From Acidocella sp. (GTDB lineage: Bacteria; Pseudomonadota; Alphaproteobacteria; Acetobacterales; Acetobacteraceae), in contig DAIDEE010000017.1 in the NCBI GenBank assembly GCA_027308685.1, positions 22,078 through 86,077 of the forward strand: a DNA stretch of 64,000 nucleotides, read 5' to 3'. Below are positions 8,863-17,692 of the stretch, piece by piece. Position 1 is the first letter of the stretch, and every line of letters begins with the position of its first letter. The position numbers and the translations under genes were made by a program. Below the pieces are notes generated by a model, which was not told where the DNA came from, searched no databases, and saw only the letters and a program-made list of their open reading frames with translations.

Positions 8863-10220
8863 TTAACATCCCGCCGCCACGTGGTGCCATTCGGGCCATC
8901 CTCTAATAAAATTCCATCTGATTCAAGGGATTTACGAATGGCATCGGCCTCGACGAAGCGCCTTTCGGCGCGCGCCAAACGCCGTGCTTCAATCAAGGCT
9001 TCAATTTTTGCAGCATCGGCACCAGCATGAAACCATTCATCTGGCATGTGATTGAACAGGCCCAACACAGTGCCAGCGGCCAATAAGCCCGCAGCGCCAT
9101 TGGCATCACCCGCCAAAGCCGCATCTGCCAAATTATGCAGTCCTGCAATCGCGCCCGGTGTGTTCAAATCATCGCATAGAGGTTCCAGCACAATGGCCGG
9201 AATGTCTGCAGCCGCCACCGCTCCAGGATGCGTGGCGATCGCCCGATAAAATCTGTCCAACTCGCGTTTGGCTTCCAACAACGCTGCATCGGAGTAATCC
9301 AGTGTCGAGCGGTATTGTGAGCGGATCAGCAAAAATCGCACCGCCTCACCGGGCGCCACCGCCAGTACGTCCCGCACGGTTTTGAAATTGCCGAGCGACT
9401 TACTCATCTTTTCACCGTTCACCAGCAGCATGCGGTTATGCACCCATACATTGGCGAAGGTTGAACCCGGAAAGGCGCAGCAGCTTTGCGCGATCTCGTT
9501 TTCATGGTGCGGGAAAATCAGATCATCGCCGCCTCCATGGATATCAAAGGACTCGCCGAGATGCTTCCAACTCATCGCCGAACATTCAATATGCCAGCCA
9601 GGTCGGCCCCGGCCCCATGGGCTACTCCAACCCGGCAATTCCGGTGTTGAAGGCTTCCACAGCACGAAATCGCCGGGGTCACGTTTATAGGGCGCCACAT
9701 CCACCCGGGCGCCGGCAATTAAATCCTCCGGCGAGCGGCCCGAAAATTTGCCATACTCGGTGTCGGAACTGACCGCGAACAGCACATGACCCTCGGCCTC
9801 ATAGGCATGGCCACTGGCGATCAGACGCTCAATAATCATGATGATTTCGGCGATATGGCCGGTGGCGGTGGGCTCGATATCCGGCGGCAACGCGAACAAG
9901 GCGGCCATGTCGGTGTGATAATCTGCCGTCGTGCGGGCGGTGATTTCGGCGATCGGCTCACCACTGGTCGCGGCACGTGCGTTAATTTTGTCGTCGATAT
10001 CCGTGATGTTCCGCGCGTAGGTTACACGCGGGTACATCCGGCGCAGCAACCGTATGAGAATATCAAACACCACCACGTTACGGGCGTTGCCCAGATGCGC
10101 GAGGTCGTACACCGTGGGACCGCACAGGTATGCGCGGACATTGCCGGGGTCGATGGGGGTAAACTGCGCTTTGAGGCGCGTTCGGGTGTTATGGAGGGTT
10201 AATTTTGGCCAGGTGCTCAT
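8859..10220 (-). CDS. cysS: Cysteine--tRNA ligase
   Basis: This class I synthetase charges tRNA-Cys. [21 protein letters not shown] carries the HIGH-type motif and the first zinc cysteine. [13 protein letters not shown] and [15 protein letters not shown] carry the other zinc ligands, and KMSKSLGNF is the KMSKS loop. I prefer the ATG at 10218-10220 ([12 protein letters not shown]), which matches the family start; a GTG nine codons upstream (10247) is also open. It is the first gene of cysS-trmJ-acyltransferase. Confidence 0.95.
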   Translation of the reverse strand: MSTWPKLTLHNTRTRLKAQFTPIDPGNVRAYLCGPTVYDLAHLGNARNVVVFDILIRLLRRMYPRVTYARNITDIDDKINARAATSGEPIAEITARTTADYHTDMAALFALPPDIEPTATGHIAEIIMIIERLIASGHAYEAEGHVLFAVSSDTEYGKFSGRSPEDLIAGARVDVAPYKRDPGDFVLWKPSTPELPGWSSPWGRGRPGWHIECSAMSWKHLGESFDIHGGGDDLIFPHHENEIAQSCCAFPGSTFANVWVHNRMLLVNGEKMSKSLGNFKTVRDVLAVAPGEAVRFLLIRSQYRSTLDYSDAALLEAKRELDRFYRAIATHPGAVAAADIPAIVLEPLCDDLNTPGAIAGLHNLADAALAGDANGAAGLLAAGTVLGLFNHMPDEWFHAGADAAKIEALIEARRLARAERRFVEADAIRKSLESDGILLEDGPNGTTWRRDVK

Positions 10221-10325
10221 GCCTGTTTCTGGGTTAGGCTTTGACACAAATCAAGGCGGTGACTCTGCATCGCAGGGCACCCACCGTTGACGGCCGTGTG
10301 GAAGTCAGATAACTAGTTACTGCGA

Positions 10326-10344
10326 TTGCAAATCATTCTCAATT
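10326..10344 (+). promoter_or_regulatory. Possible Fur/Mur-type operator upstream of the NRAMP gene
   Basis: The 19-base stretch TTGCAAATCATTCTCAATT closely resembles a Fur-box (AAT-rich inverted hexamers around ATTCTCA). It lies about 87 bases before the ATG of a divalent-metal transporter. In alphaproteobacteria Fur homologues often act as manganese-responsive Mur, so metal-dependent repression is a reasonable guess. Only the sequence match and the position support it. Confidence 0.5.
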
Positions 10345-10430
10345 AGGTTGTTTCAATGTTCAATATTTGCCTCCGGTGAATTCTATGCCCCGACTCCCAA
10401 TTGTTCTAAAAACTAAGTCCGGAGATTTTG

Positions 10431-11681
10431 ATGTTTGATACGGCGACTCATCCCGCTGGGCGCAGCAACCTTGCCAGATTTATGGCCGTCGCCGGTCCTG
10501 GCATCGTGGTGATGCTGGCAGACACAGATGTTGGCAGCATCATTACCGCGGGACAGTCTGGGGTGGCATGGGGCTACAAGCTACTGCTGCTGCAATTCCT
10601 GCTGATGCCAATTTTGTATGTAGTGCAGGAACTTACCGTCCGGCTGGGCATTCATAGCGGCAAGGGCCATGGCGAGTTGATCCGTGACCATTTCGGCAAA
10701 GCCTGGGCTTGGCTTTCCGCCAGCGGGCTGGCGGTTGCCACCACCGGCGCCATTCTGACCGAGTTTTCGGGGGTTGCCGGAGTTGGGGAGCTTTACGGGG
10801 TGCCGCGGGCTGTGAGCGTGGTGCTCTCTGCAGCTTTTTTACTTATCGTCGTCCTCACAGGTTCATACCGGCGGGTGGAGCGGGTGGCGATTGTGCTCGG
10901 GCTGTTTGAACTGGCGTTTTTTGTGGTCGCCTATCTGGCGCACCCCAACCCCAGCCAGATTTTAACCCAATCGGTGCAGCTGCAACTCGGCAATTCGCAA
11001 TATGTTTACCTGGTTTCCGCCAATATTGGCGCGGTCATTATGCCTTGGATGGTATTCTACCAGCAATCAGCGGTGGCTGATAAACGCTTGAGACCTGCCG
11101 ACCTGCCAATGGCCAGGCTTGATACCGCAATTGGTTCTGTTCTGGCACAGTTGGTCATGGCGGCGGTGTTGGTCGCCACCGCCGCGACGATCGGCCTGCA
11201 CAACCCAACGGCCAGCCTGAACACGGTGGGCGACATGGCCAATGCGCTCATCCCATTTCTTGGCTCGAACGTTGGCAAGCTGGTGTTCAGCGCCGGCGTC
11301 ATAGGGGCCGGCATGGTGGCCGCCATCGTCTGTTCGCTGGCACTGGCTTGGGGGCTGGGCGAGGTTTCCGGATACCGGCGGTCACTGGAGGATCATCCGC
11401 TAGAAGCTAAGTGGTTCTACGGCGTTTACGCCGGCTGCTTGCTGGTGGGGGCGGTTACAGTGGTAGCCGTGCCAAATCTGGTGTTCCTGAACATCGCCGT
11501 TGAGGTGATGAACGCGCTACTGCTGCCGATGGTGCTGGGTTTTCTCATCGCGCTGGCCATATTCGCGCTGCCACCAACGGTGCGCCTGCGCGGCTGGTAC
11601 AAATGGGTGGTGATTTTCCTTGCAACCGTCACCGCCGGTCTAGGCGTGTATGGCGGGATTACGGGAGCTGGCATATTCTAG
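10431..11681 (+). CDS. NRAMP-family divalent metal transporter with non-canonical metal-site motifs
   Basis: This is an integral membrane protein of 416 residues with about 11 helices. The N-terminus AVAGPGIVVMLADTDVGSII aligns with helix 1 of NRAMP proteins, where the metal-binding motif is normally DPGN; here it reads DVGS (about 33-36). In helix 6 the usual MPH is MPW (about 204-206, IMPWMVFYQQ). The aspartate is kept, but the Pro-Gly-Asn set and the histidine are changed. It therefore belongs to a divergent NRAMP branch rather than classical MntH, and its substrate (Mn, Fe, Mg or another ion) is open. The ATG at 10431 has GGAG six bases upstream. A Fur-like box precedes it. Confidence 0.82.
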   Translation: MFDTATHPAGRSNLARFMAVAGPGIVVMLADTDVGSIITAGQSGVAWGYKLLLLQFLLMPILYVVQELTVRLGIHSGKGHGELIRDHFGKAWAWLSASGLAVATTGAILTEFSGVAGVGELYGVPRAVSVVLSAAFLLIVVLTGSYRRVERVAIVLGLFELAFFVVAYLAHPNPSQILTQSVQLQLGNSQYVYLVSANIGAVIMPWMVFYQQSAVADKRLRPADLPMARLDTAIGSVLAQLVMAAVLVATAATIGLHNPTASLNTVGDMANALIPFLGSNVGKLVFSAGVIGAGMVAAIVCSLALAWGLGEVSGYRRSLEDHPLEAKWFYGVYAGCLLVGAVTVVAVPNLVFLNIAVEVMNALLLPMVLGFLIALAIFALPPTVRLRGWYKWVVIFLATVTAGLGVYGGITGAGIF

Positions 11682-11685
11682 GGGC

Positions 11686-13062
11686 ATGAAAAATGTCCTG
11701 CAGTATATCGACGATCATCTCGATGCATCATTAGCCCGGCTGTTTACGCTTCTGCGTATTCCCAGCATCAGCGCACAACCTGCCCATGCGGCGGATTGTA
11801 GGGCCGCAGCGTTGTGGGCGCGTGATACTCTTACTGAAATGGGGTTTTCGGCCAGATTATCCGAAACATCCGGCCTGCCGGGAGTCATTGCCCAAAATCA
11901 CGCTGCCGGGCCAGATGCGCCGCATGTGCTGTTTTACGGACATTATGATGTTCAGCCCGCCGACCCGCTAAACTTATGGCATTCCGACCCGTTTAACCCG
12001 CAGATTATCGAGGGGCCCCGCGGCAAACGAATCGTCGGGCGTGGCGCGGTTGACGACAAAGGCCAAGTGGTCAGTTTTTTTGAAGCCTGCCGGGCGCATC
12101 TCGCGGTTAACGGCACGCTGCCGGTTCGTCTCACTATTTTGCTCGAAGGCGAGGAAGAGTGCGGCAGCCCGTCATTGGCGGAGCTGCTGACCAACGAACG
12201 CGAGGTTTTGGCTGCCGATTTTGTGCTGGTTGCTGATACAAATATGTGGAATTTCGAGACCCCGGCGATAACCATGTCGTTGCGTGGGTTAGCCGCCTCT
12301 GAGGTCACAATTCACGGCCCGTCGCGCGATCTACATTCTGGCTTGTATGGCGGTATCGCTTTGAACCCCATTAACGCCCTTACGCGTATTTTGGGGGATC
12401 TGCATGATGATCAAGGCAGCGTAAGGATCCCAGGCTTTTACGATGGCGTCGTGCCGGTAGAAGCGGCCCTGGCTAACGCCTGGCAAAGTCTTGGCTTCGA
12501 CCCCGACATATTCCTAGGTGAAGTGGGGCTTCATTATCCGGCTGGTGAGCATGGGCAATCACCACTGGCGCAATTATGGGCTCGTCCCACGGCCGAAATT
12601 AACGGCATTTTTGGCGGGTATCAGGGGGATGGAACAAAAACCGTGATTCCGGCGCAAGCCACTGCCAAGCTGACGTTCCGGTTGGTTCCCGGCCAAGACC
12701 CCACTGCAATTCAGAAAAATTTTGAACGCTTCGTCAATGAGCGGCTGCGTCCCGATGCCAAAGCAAGTTTTAAGCATCTTGGCGCAGCACCGGGGTTTGC
12801 GATTAGCTTGGATGCTCCCTTCATGCACGCTGCTCAAAATGCGTTACGGGATGAATTTGGCAAACCAGCAGCCTTGGTTGGCTGCGGTGCCTCAATACCG
12901 ATTGTCGAAGCGTTCAAAACGCATCTGGGACTTGATACGCTTCTGGCGGGATTTGGTCTTGATGACGACGCGATACATTCCCCTAATGAGAAATTTGAAG
13001 TGTCCTGTTTTCATCGTGGCAGCCGTGCTCACGCAAGATTATTGCAAGCTTTTGCAGGCTGA
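11686..13062 (+). CDS. M20/M25/M40 family dipeptidase
   Basis: This is a zinc-dependent exopeptidase of 458 residues. LFYGHYDVQPAD near residue 86 holds the first metal ligands (H and D), GRGAVDDKGQV the bridging aspartate, and LLEGEEECGSPSL the catalytic Glu and metal ligand. This spacing is typical of the carnosinase-like dipeptidase clade. The ATG at 11686 follows the NRAMP stop by 4 bases with GGGG just before it; an upstream in-frame extension to 11650 would lie inside the transporter. The likely role is cytosolic dipeptide hydrolysis; the natural substrate is unknown. Confidence 0.87.
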   Translation: MKNVLQYIDDHLDASLARLFTLLRIPSISAQPAHAADCRAAALWARDTLTEMGFSARLSETSGLPGVIAQNHAAGPDAPHVLFYGHYDVQPADPLNLWHSDPFNPQIIEGPRGKRIVGRGAVDDKGQVVSFFEACRAHLAVNGTLPVRLTILLEGEEECGSPSLAELLTNEREVLAADFVLVADTNMWNFETPAITMSLRGLAASEVTIHGPSRDLHSGLYGGIALNPINALTRILGDLHDDQGSVRIPGFYDGVVPVEAALANAWQSLGFDPDIFLGEVGLHYPAGEHGQSPLAQLWARPTAEINGIFGGYQGDGTKTVIPAQATAKLTFRLVPGQDPTAIQKNFERFVNERLRPDAKASFKHLGAAPGFAISLDAPFMHAAQNALRDEFGKPAALVGCGASIPIVEAFKTHLGLDTLLAGFGLDDDAIHSPNEKFEVSCFHRGSRAHARLLQAFAG

Positions 13063-13095
13063 CTGTGGCAATTTAGTTATGAAAACATGGGGCGA

Positions 13096-13467
13096 TTAGT
13101 GATACCGGATAGCATCCTCGATGAGCTCGATTTTGCCGTTGCAGACCAAAGCCACGTCGAATCGCATTGAGGGACGGTGCCAATTCGAATGTTCCGCTAA
13201 TACCAAATCAGCGGCATCCAACAGGCGGCGCTGCTGCCGGGGCACAACAGCGTAAGCAGCTTCGGCGAAAGAAGAACGCGATTTTACCTCGACAAAAATA
13301 AGTGTTCCGGGGTCAGCAATGATCAGGTCGATTTCACCTGATTTGGTACGCAAACGTTGGGCCAAAATGTCGAAGCCACGCGCCAAACATTTGGCGGCCA
13401 CTGCATCTTCAGCCTGACGGCCACGAATTTCAGCATTACGACGCTTTGCGATTATCTGAGTATTCAT
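13096..13467 (-). CDS. YraN/UPF0102 family nuclease-like protein
   Basis: This 123-residue protein has the YraN arrangement: RGRQAEDAVAAKCLARGFDIL, then RTKSGEIDLIIADPGTLIFVEVKSR (about 41-65). This is an E-D-ExK set like that of Holliday-junction resolvase and restriction-endonuclease folds. The biochemical role of the family is not settled; a DNA-processing function has been proposed. It is convergent with the dipeptidase gene and follows the AI-2E family gene on the same strand. Confidence 0.88.
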   Translation of the reverse strand: MNTQIIAKRRNAEIRGRQAEDAVAAKCLARGFDILAQRLRTKSGEIDLIIADPGTLIFVEVKSRSSFAEAAYAVVPRQQRRLLDAADLVLAEHSNWHRPSMRFDVALVCNGKIELIEDAIRYH

Positions 13468-13507
13468 GTTCCAATCATTAAGCGGAAAAAATTAACAAAT
13501 GATGTTT

Positions 13508-14554
13508 TTATGGTTGCCGCCAAGCACCTCTTGGCTGTCCGGCAAATTCCTCTACCACGGCCAAGCCAAGGGTCAGCAATACCGGCCCCAAAAAGATCCC
13601 GAGTGCTCCAAAACCAATCGCACCGCCAAGGACACCGGCCAAGGTCAGCATGTAGGGCAAGGAGGCCCCGCGGGCAATTAGCCATGGCCGAACGATCGAA
13701 TCTGCTCCACCTACGACCACGAAGCAGTAAACTGCCAACAATATCGATGTCAGCAAATAACCTTTAGCAAACAAAAACAAGCAAAGCGGGACGTAAATAA
13801 CCACCGCACCGGCAGGAACGATTGATATAATGCCAGCGAAACTTGCAAGCAGTATTGGTTGTGGCGCCCGCGCAACTTCAAACCCGATTGCGTACAGCAC
13901 ACCCTGCATGGCCGCCGTCCCCACAATTCCGAAGACCACGCCCCTGACTGTTCCTGCAACCAGCCCCAGCAGATGCTCGACCCGGCTTTCAGTCATAATA
14001 CGCACCAACAACAGGCGAATACGAACAACCACTTGTTGGCCGGACAGATAGAAAAAGAACGAGACAAACAGAGCGACGACGATACCAATCAGCCCGTGAG
14101 TCAGCAAAAATAAAAACCTTAGTCCCGAGTGCGCGACTGTTCCAATGAGCGGCTGCAACTCGCCGGCGGCTCCTCCCAGATCGTAAGCCGAGTTGTTCCA
14201 GAATTGCACAACCAACGACCCAACAATTGGGATATGGTTGAGAAACTCCGGCGCCGGTGGAAGGCCGTTCTGGATCGCTGCGTGGATCCAATCCTGACTG
14301 ATGTGAGCCTCTTTTGCCGCCACCAAGCCAATGTTGATGAGCGGCAAAAGACATACCAAAGCCACCAGCAACGTTAGGATTAGAGCCGCCAATCCGGCTG
14401 GAAGATAGCGCTTCATCCAAGCGTAAAATGGCCACGTGCTGTAAACCAATATGGCGGCCCATAGCATAGCAGGTACAAACGGGAGAAGAATTAGTAGGCA
14501 ACCGAACCCGAGAGCGGCCGCTAACGCAAGCAATAAGATACGTTCCGATTTCAT
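13508..14554 (-). CDS. AI-2E family transporter (PerM-like membrane protein)
   Basis: This is a polytopic membrane protein of 348 residues with six to eight predicted helices. It includes an N-terminal hairpin (RILLLALAAALGFGCLLILL) and the C-terminal block TLAGVLGGAIGFGALGIFLGPVLLTLG, which is the signature of the AI-2E/TqsA/PerM family. The family includes autoinducer-2 exporters and Na+/H+ antiporters, so the substrate cannot be inferred. The ATG at 14552-14554 has AAGGG upstream. The gene is divergent from the HTH regulator with about 240 bases between them. Confidence 0.85.
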   Translation of the reverse strand: MKSERILLLALAAALGFGCLLILLPFVPAMLWAAILVYSTWPFYAWMKRYLPAGLAALILTLLVALVCLLPLINIGLVAAKEAHISQDWIHAAIQNGLPPAPEFLNHIPIVGSLVVQFWNNSAYDLGGAAGELQPLIGTVAHSGLRFLFLLTHGLIGIVVALFVSFFFYLSGQQVVVRIRLLLVRIMTESRVEHLLGLVAGTVRGVVFGIVGTAAMQGVLYAIGFEVARAPQPILLASFAGIISIVPAGAVVIYVPLCLFLFAKGYLLTSILLAVYCFVVVGGADSIVRPWLIARGASLPYMLTLAGVLGGAIGFGALGIFLGPVLLTLGLAVVEEFAGQPRGAWRQP

Positions 14555-14783
14555 GGAGCCCTTGATGGACGAAGGATGGGGCTTGATGCAAGGTCTTCGG
14601 TTCGCAATATCAATCTAGTAATATGGGATAATAACCGGCACGGGCGCCGAGTCTCATATTATATGACATTTGATTGTATTATTTGATTTTTTCGGTTATG
14701 TATTCAGGGTCAAGGGTTGGTAAAAGTTTCTGAGATTCTCACCCAACTTATGGACATTTGAGACCTTAAAAAGGTTGAGTTTC

Positions 14784-14789
14784 AAGGAG
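14784..14789 (+). promoter_or_regulatory. Ribosome-binding site of the HTH regulator
   Basis: AAGGAG lies nine bases before the ATG at 14799 and decides that start over the in-frame TTG at 14775, which has no such motif. Confidence 0.7.
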
Positions 14790-14798
14790 TCGTCAAAT

Positions 14799-15677
14799 AT
14801 GCGCTTTAATGAGATCGGTCAGCAACTGCGGGCCTACCGTATGGAATCCGGCCTTAAAGCCGAAGAAATATCGGCTCGCCTTGGGGTCTCGCGCGCTGCA
14901 CTTTACCGTTATGAAAAAGGCGAAGTCATCAAGCTGGATACGGTCAACCGGTTGGCAGAGCTATTGAAAATTTCTCCTCTGACACTTCTGGGCATCGGGG
15001 TAGAATATTACACAAAACCAATAGGTTATATGGAACGTCTGCGGCAAATCGAAGAGACGTCCGACCAGATTTTACAGGTGTTCGGCCCGCTTTGCTATCT
15101 GACCACTTCGGACCATTTTGATTCTCTTCTCTCGCAGATTTACGAAGAGCAAGCCGAGTCCGCCGGGGTTGAACGCGCTATGGCCCGTGCGGCGGCCGAA
15201 CAACTTTTGGGTGTTATGAATGCCCGCAAACGCATGTATGCTGCTCGCAAACCCTCAATTATTGGCATTTTAACCGTAAGCTCGATCCAAAAATTCCTCA
15301 TGGATGGCGTGGCCGGCCCCGTGCCGACTTCCGAGCGTCTGCGTAATGCTGCCCGTGATGTTGCAATTCGCGAAATGGAACTGGTTGCAAATTTGATGGA
15401 AAGCGAACCTATTGGCTTACAACTGGGTTTAATGGCGTCGGGTGAACCGAACGGCCCCTTTACGTTACTTCGCTCACGCGAACGTGCTACGCTGGCCATC
15501 AATCCCTTTCCTGCAGACGCTTGCCCTTCCGTACAATCTGGCGTGGCAATGATTACGGGTGCGGAGGACGCCGTCACGGCTCACCAGCGCGTATCAGAAA
15601 CCGCCTGGCGTGAAGCCATAAAAGGGGCAGCAGCGGCGGAACGGGTGCGCTCAATGATTCTGGCAACGCGTGGCTGA
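14799..15677 (+). CDS. XRE-family helix-turn-helix transcriptional regulator
   Basis: This 292-residue protein has an N-terminal lambda-repressor-like HTH: IGQQLRAYRMESGLKAEEIS then ARLGVSRAALYRYEKGEV and LAELLKISPLTLLGI, within residues 5-65. The remaining 220 residues look mostly helical and I do not recognise a known sensor fold. It opens a plus-strand run with a sulfurtransferase, a cystathionine lyase-like enzyme and a DUF4010 membrane protein (spacing 5 bases, 0 bases, 4-base overlap). It may regulate this set, though that is inferred only from position. Confidence 0.8.
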   Translation: MRFNEIGQQLRAYRMESGLKAEEISARLGVSRAALYRYEKGEVIKLDTVNRLAELLKISPLTLLGIGVEYYTKPIGYMERLRQIEETSDQILQVFGPLCYLTTSDHFDSLLSQIYEEQAESAGVERAMARAAAEQLLGVMNARKRMYAARKPSIIGILTVSSIQKFLMDGVAGPVPTSERLRNAARDVAIREMELVANLMESEPIGLQLGLMASGEPNGPFTLLRSRERATLAINPFPADACPSVQSGVAMITGAEDAVTAHQRVSETAWREAIKGAAAAERVRSMILATRG

Positions 15678-15682
15678 ATGAA

Positions 15683-16513
15683 ATGGCAACCTTAATCAGT
15701 ACGGACGCCCTCGCTGCCAAACTAGGCAGCCCGAACTTGGTGATTTTTGATGCAACTTACTATTTACCCAATGAGAGCCAGGATGCCGTGGCCTTATTTA
15801 ATGCGGCCCATATTCCGGGAGCTGTTTTTTTCGACATTGACCTGATCGCTGATCGCGCGAGTGAGTTACCCCATATGTTACCCGGCCCTGACGATTTTGG
15901 TTCGCTGGTCGGTGCTCTTGGGGTTGGAAATCACTCCGAGGTTATAGTGTATGATCAACGCGGCTTGTTTTCGGCAGCACGGGCGTGGTGGATGTTACGG
16001 GTATTCGGCCATAATAATGTTTCAGTGCTTGATGGGGGCTTACCAGCCTGGATAGCCGAGGGACGTGCAATAACCGCTGAAGTGTCGTCTGCCGCACCGC
16101 AAAAATTTCGCCCTGATTTTAGACCCGCGATGGTAAAAAGTTGGCGCGATATACACGAAAATATCACATCGAAATCTGTGATCGTTCTCGATGCCCGAGC
16201 GGCAGGTCGCTTTAACGGTAGCGTGCCTGAACCCCGGCCCGGTATGCGGAGCGGTCATATTCCGGGTTCCAAGTCACTGCCGTTTAACGAATTGCTGGAG
16301 GCAGGGAAAATGCGACCAGCAGACTCACTGCGCAAAATATTTGCGGCTGCGGGGGTTGATGGCGCAACCCCCGTTTTTGCAACTTGTGGCTCCGGTGTTA
16401 CGGCGGCTGTCCTCATTTTAGGGATGGCGGTTGCCAACCTGCCTGAAGGCGCGCTTTATGATGGGTCCTGGTCTGAGTGGGGCAGCCGCCTAGATTTGCC
16501 TGTTGAGGTATAA
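15683..16513 (+). CDS. sseA: 3-mercaptopyruvate / thiosulfate sulfurtransferase (tandem rhodanese)
   Basis: The protein has two rhodanese domains: an inactive N-terminal one (AAHIPGAVFFDIDLIAD, then VLDGGLPAWIAEGR) and a catalytic C-terminal one. The active-site loop is CGSGVTA with Cys235. CG-S-G-V-T favours 3-mercaptopyruvate over thiosulfate as donor. At 276 residues it has the normal length. It sits 5 bases after the HTH regulator and directly before a cystathionine lyase-like gene, so a role in cysteine or homocysteine sulfur metabolism is likely. Confidence 0.9.
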   Translation: MATLISTDALAAKLGSPNLVIFDATYYLPNESQDAVALFNAAHIPGAVFFDIDLIADRASELPHMLPGPDDFGSLVGALGVGNHSEVIVYDQRGLFSAARAWWMLRVFGHNNVSVLDGGLPAWIAEGRAITAEVSSAAPQKFRPDFRPAMVKSWRDIHENITSKSVIVLDARAAGRFNGSVPEPRPGMRSGHIPGSKSLPFNELLEAGKMRPADSLRKIFAAAGVDGATPVFATCGSGVTAAVLILGMAVANLPEGALYDGSWSEWGSRLDLPVEV

Positions 16514-17692
16514 ATGACTGAAAAATTCGAGACTGCTTTGGTTCATGCCGGCCGTGCCGGCACTAAATCCTATGGCTATGTGAATCCAAAACTTACGCGC
16601 GGATCGACGGTGCTTTACCCTGACATGGCTACCAAGCTTACACTGGGCAAGCGTTATCTGGAACCAGTTGAGCTATATGGCATTTGTGGGACCGATACTC
16701 ATTTCGCGCTGGAAGGCGCAATCGCTGAGATTGAAGGAGGTAGTCATTGCCAAGTTGTCGGCTCTGGCCTTGCAGCTATCACAATGCCACTGTTGGCTTA
16801 CCTGAGTGCGGGCGATCACCTGCTGGTCCCTGATTCAGTCTATGGACCAACACGAACTTTTTGCGGCATCGTTTTGCGTAGGTTTGGCATCGAAACAAGC
16901 TATTACAACCCAATGCTTGACGAAGCTGGTTTAGCCGCATTGATCCGCGACAACACCAAAGTGTTGTTTACCGAGAGCCCTGGAAGTCACACGTTTGAAG
17001 TGCAGGATATTCCTGCCCTGGCGCGAGCTGCCCACGCCAGTGGTGTTAAGGTATTTATGGATAATACCTGGGGTATCCATCATTTTCAGCCATTTGCACA
17101 TGGTGTAGATGTTTCTATTCAGGCTTTAACCAAATATGTGGGTGGCCATTCCGATATTATTCTGGGCGCGGTTACGGTAAATTCTGATTCAGATTGGGCT
17201 TGGCTGCGCAAGGGATCTCTGGAACTTGGGCAATATGCTTCACCAGACGATTGCTGGTTGGCACTGCGAGGTTTGCGAACATTAAGTGTCCGGTTACGTG
17301 CTCAGGAACAGGCAGCATTAAGTGTGGCCAACTGGTTTTCGCAACAAAGTGAAGTTGCAAGAGTGCTCCACCCTGCCCTACCCTCATGCCCTGGACATAA
17401 TTTTTTTAAGCGCGATTTTACAGGCGCCTGTGGCCTTTTTGGCGTTGTTTTCCAGGAGCGATTCAATGCTGCCGCCGTTGTGAAGATGATTGATGCATTG
17501 AAATTATTCGGCATCGGCGCCAGTTGGGGCGGCTATGAGAGTTTGGTGCTGCCCACCACCGGCACGATTTCGCGTAGTGCAGGAACTGGAGTCTTTGAAG
17601 GTGAAATCGCAAGATTTCAAATTGGGCTTGAGAATACCGAAGATCTCATCGCCGATCTCACACATGGATTAGCGGCTCTGCGAGCCGGATGA
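16514..17692 (+). CDS. metC: Cystathionine beta-lyase-like PLP enzyme
   Basis: This is a Cys/Met-metabolism PLP-dependent enzyme of 392 residues. The internal aldimine lysine is Lys207 in IQALTKYVGGHSD, a MetC-type context. The PLP-stacking tyrosine lies in VPDSVYGPTRTF and the phosphate-binding segment is GSGLAAIT. It probably cleaves cystathionine to homocysteine, pyruvate and ammonia; gamma-lyase or desulfhydrase activity cannot be excluded. It starts on the base after the sseA stop and overlaps the next gene by 4 bases (ATGA), so these are translationally coupled. Confidence 0.88.
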   Translation: MTEKFETALVHAGRAGTKSYGYVNPKLTRGSTVLYPDMATKLTLGKRYLEPVELYGICGTDTHFALEGAIAEIEGGSHCQVVGSGLAAITMPLLAYLSAGDHLLVPDSVYGPTRTFCGIVLRRFGIETSYYNPMLDEAGLAALIRDNTKVLFTESPGSHTFEVQDIPALARAAHASGVKVFMDNTWGIHHFQPFAHGVDVSIQALTKYVGGHSDIILGAVTVNSDSDWAWLRKGSLELGQYASPDDCWLALRGLRTLSVRLRAQEQAALSVANWFSQQSEVARVLHPALPSCPGHNFFKRDFTGACGLFGVVFQERFNAAAVVKMIDALKLFGIGASWGGYESLVLPTTGTISRSAGTGVFEGEIARFQIGLENTEDLIADLTHGLAALRAG

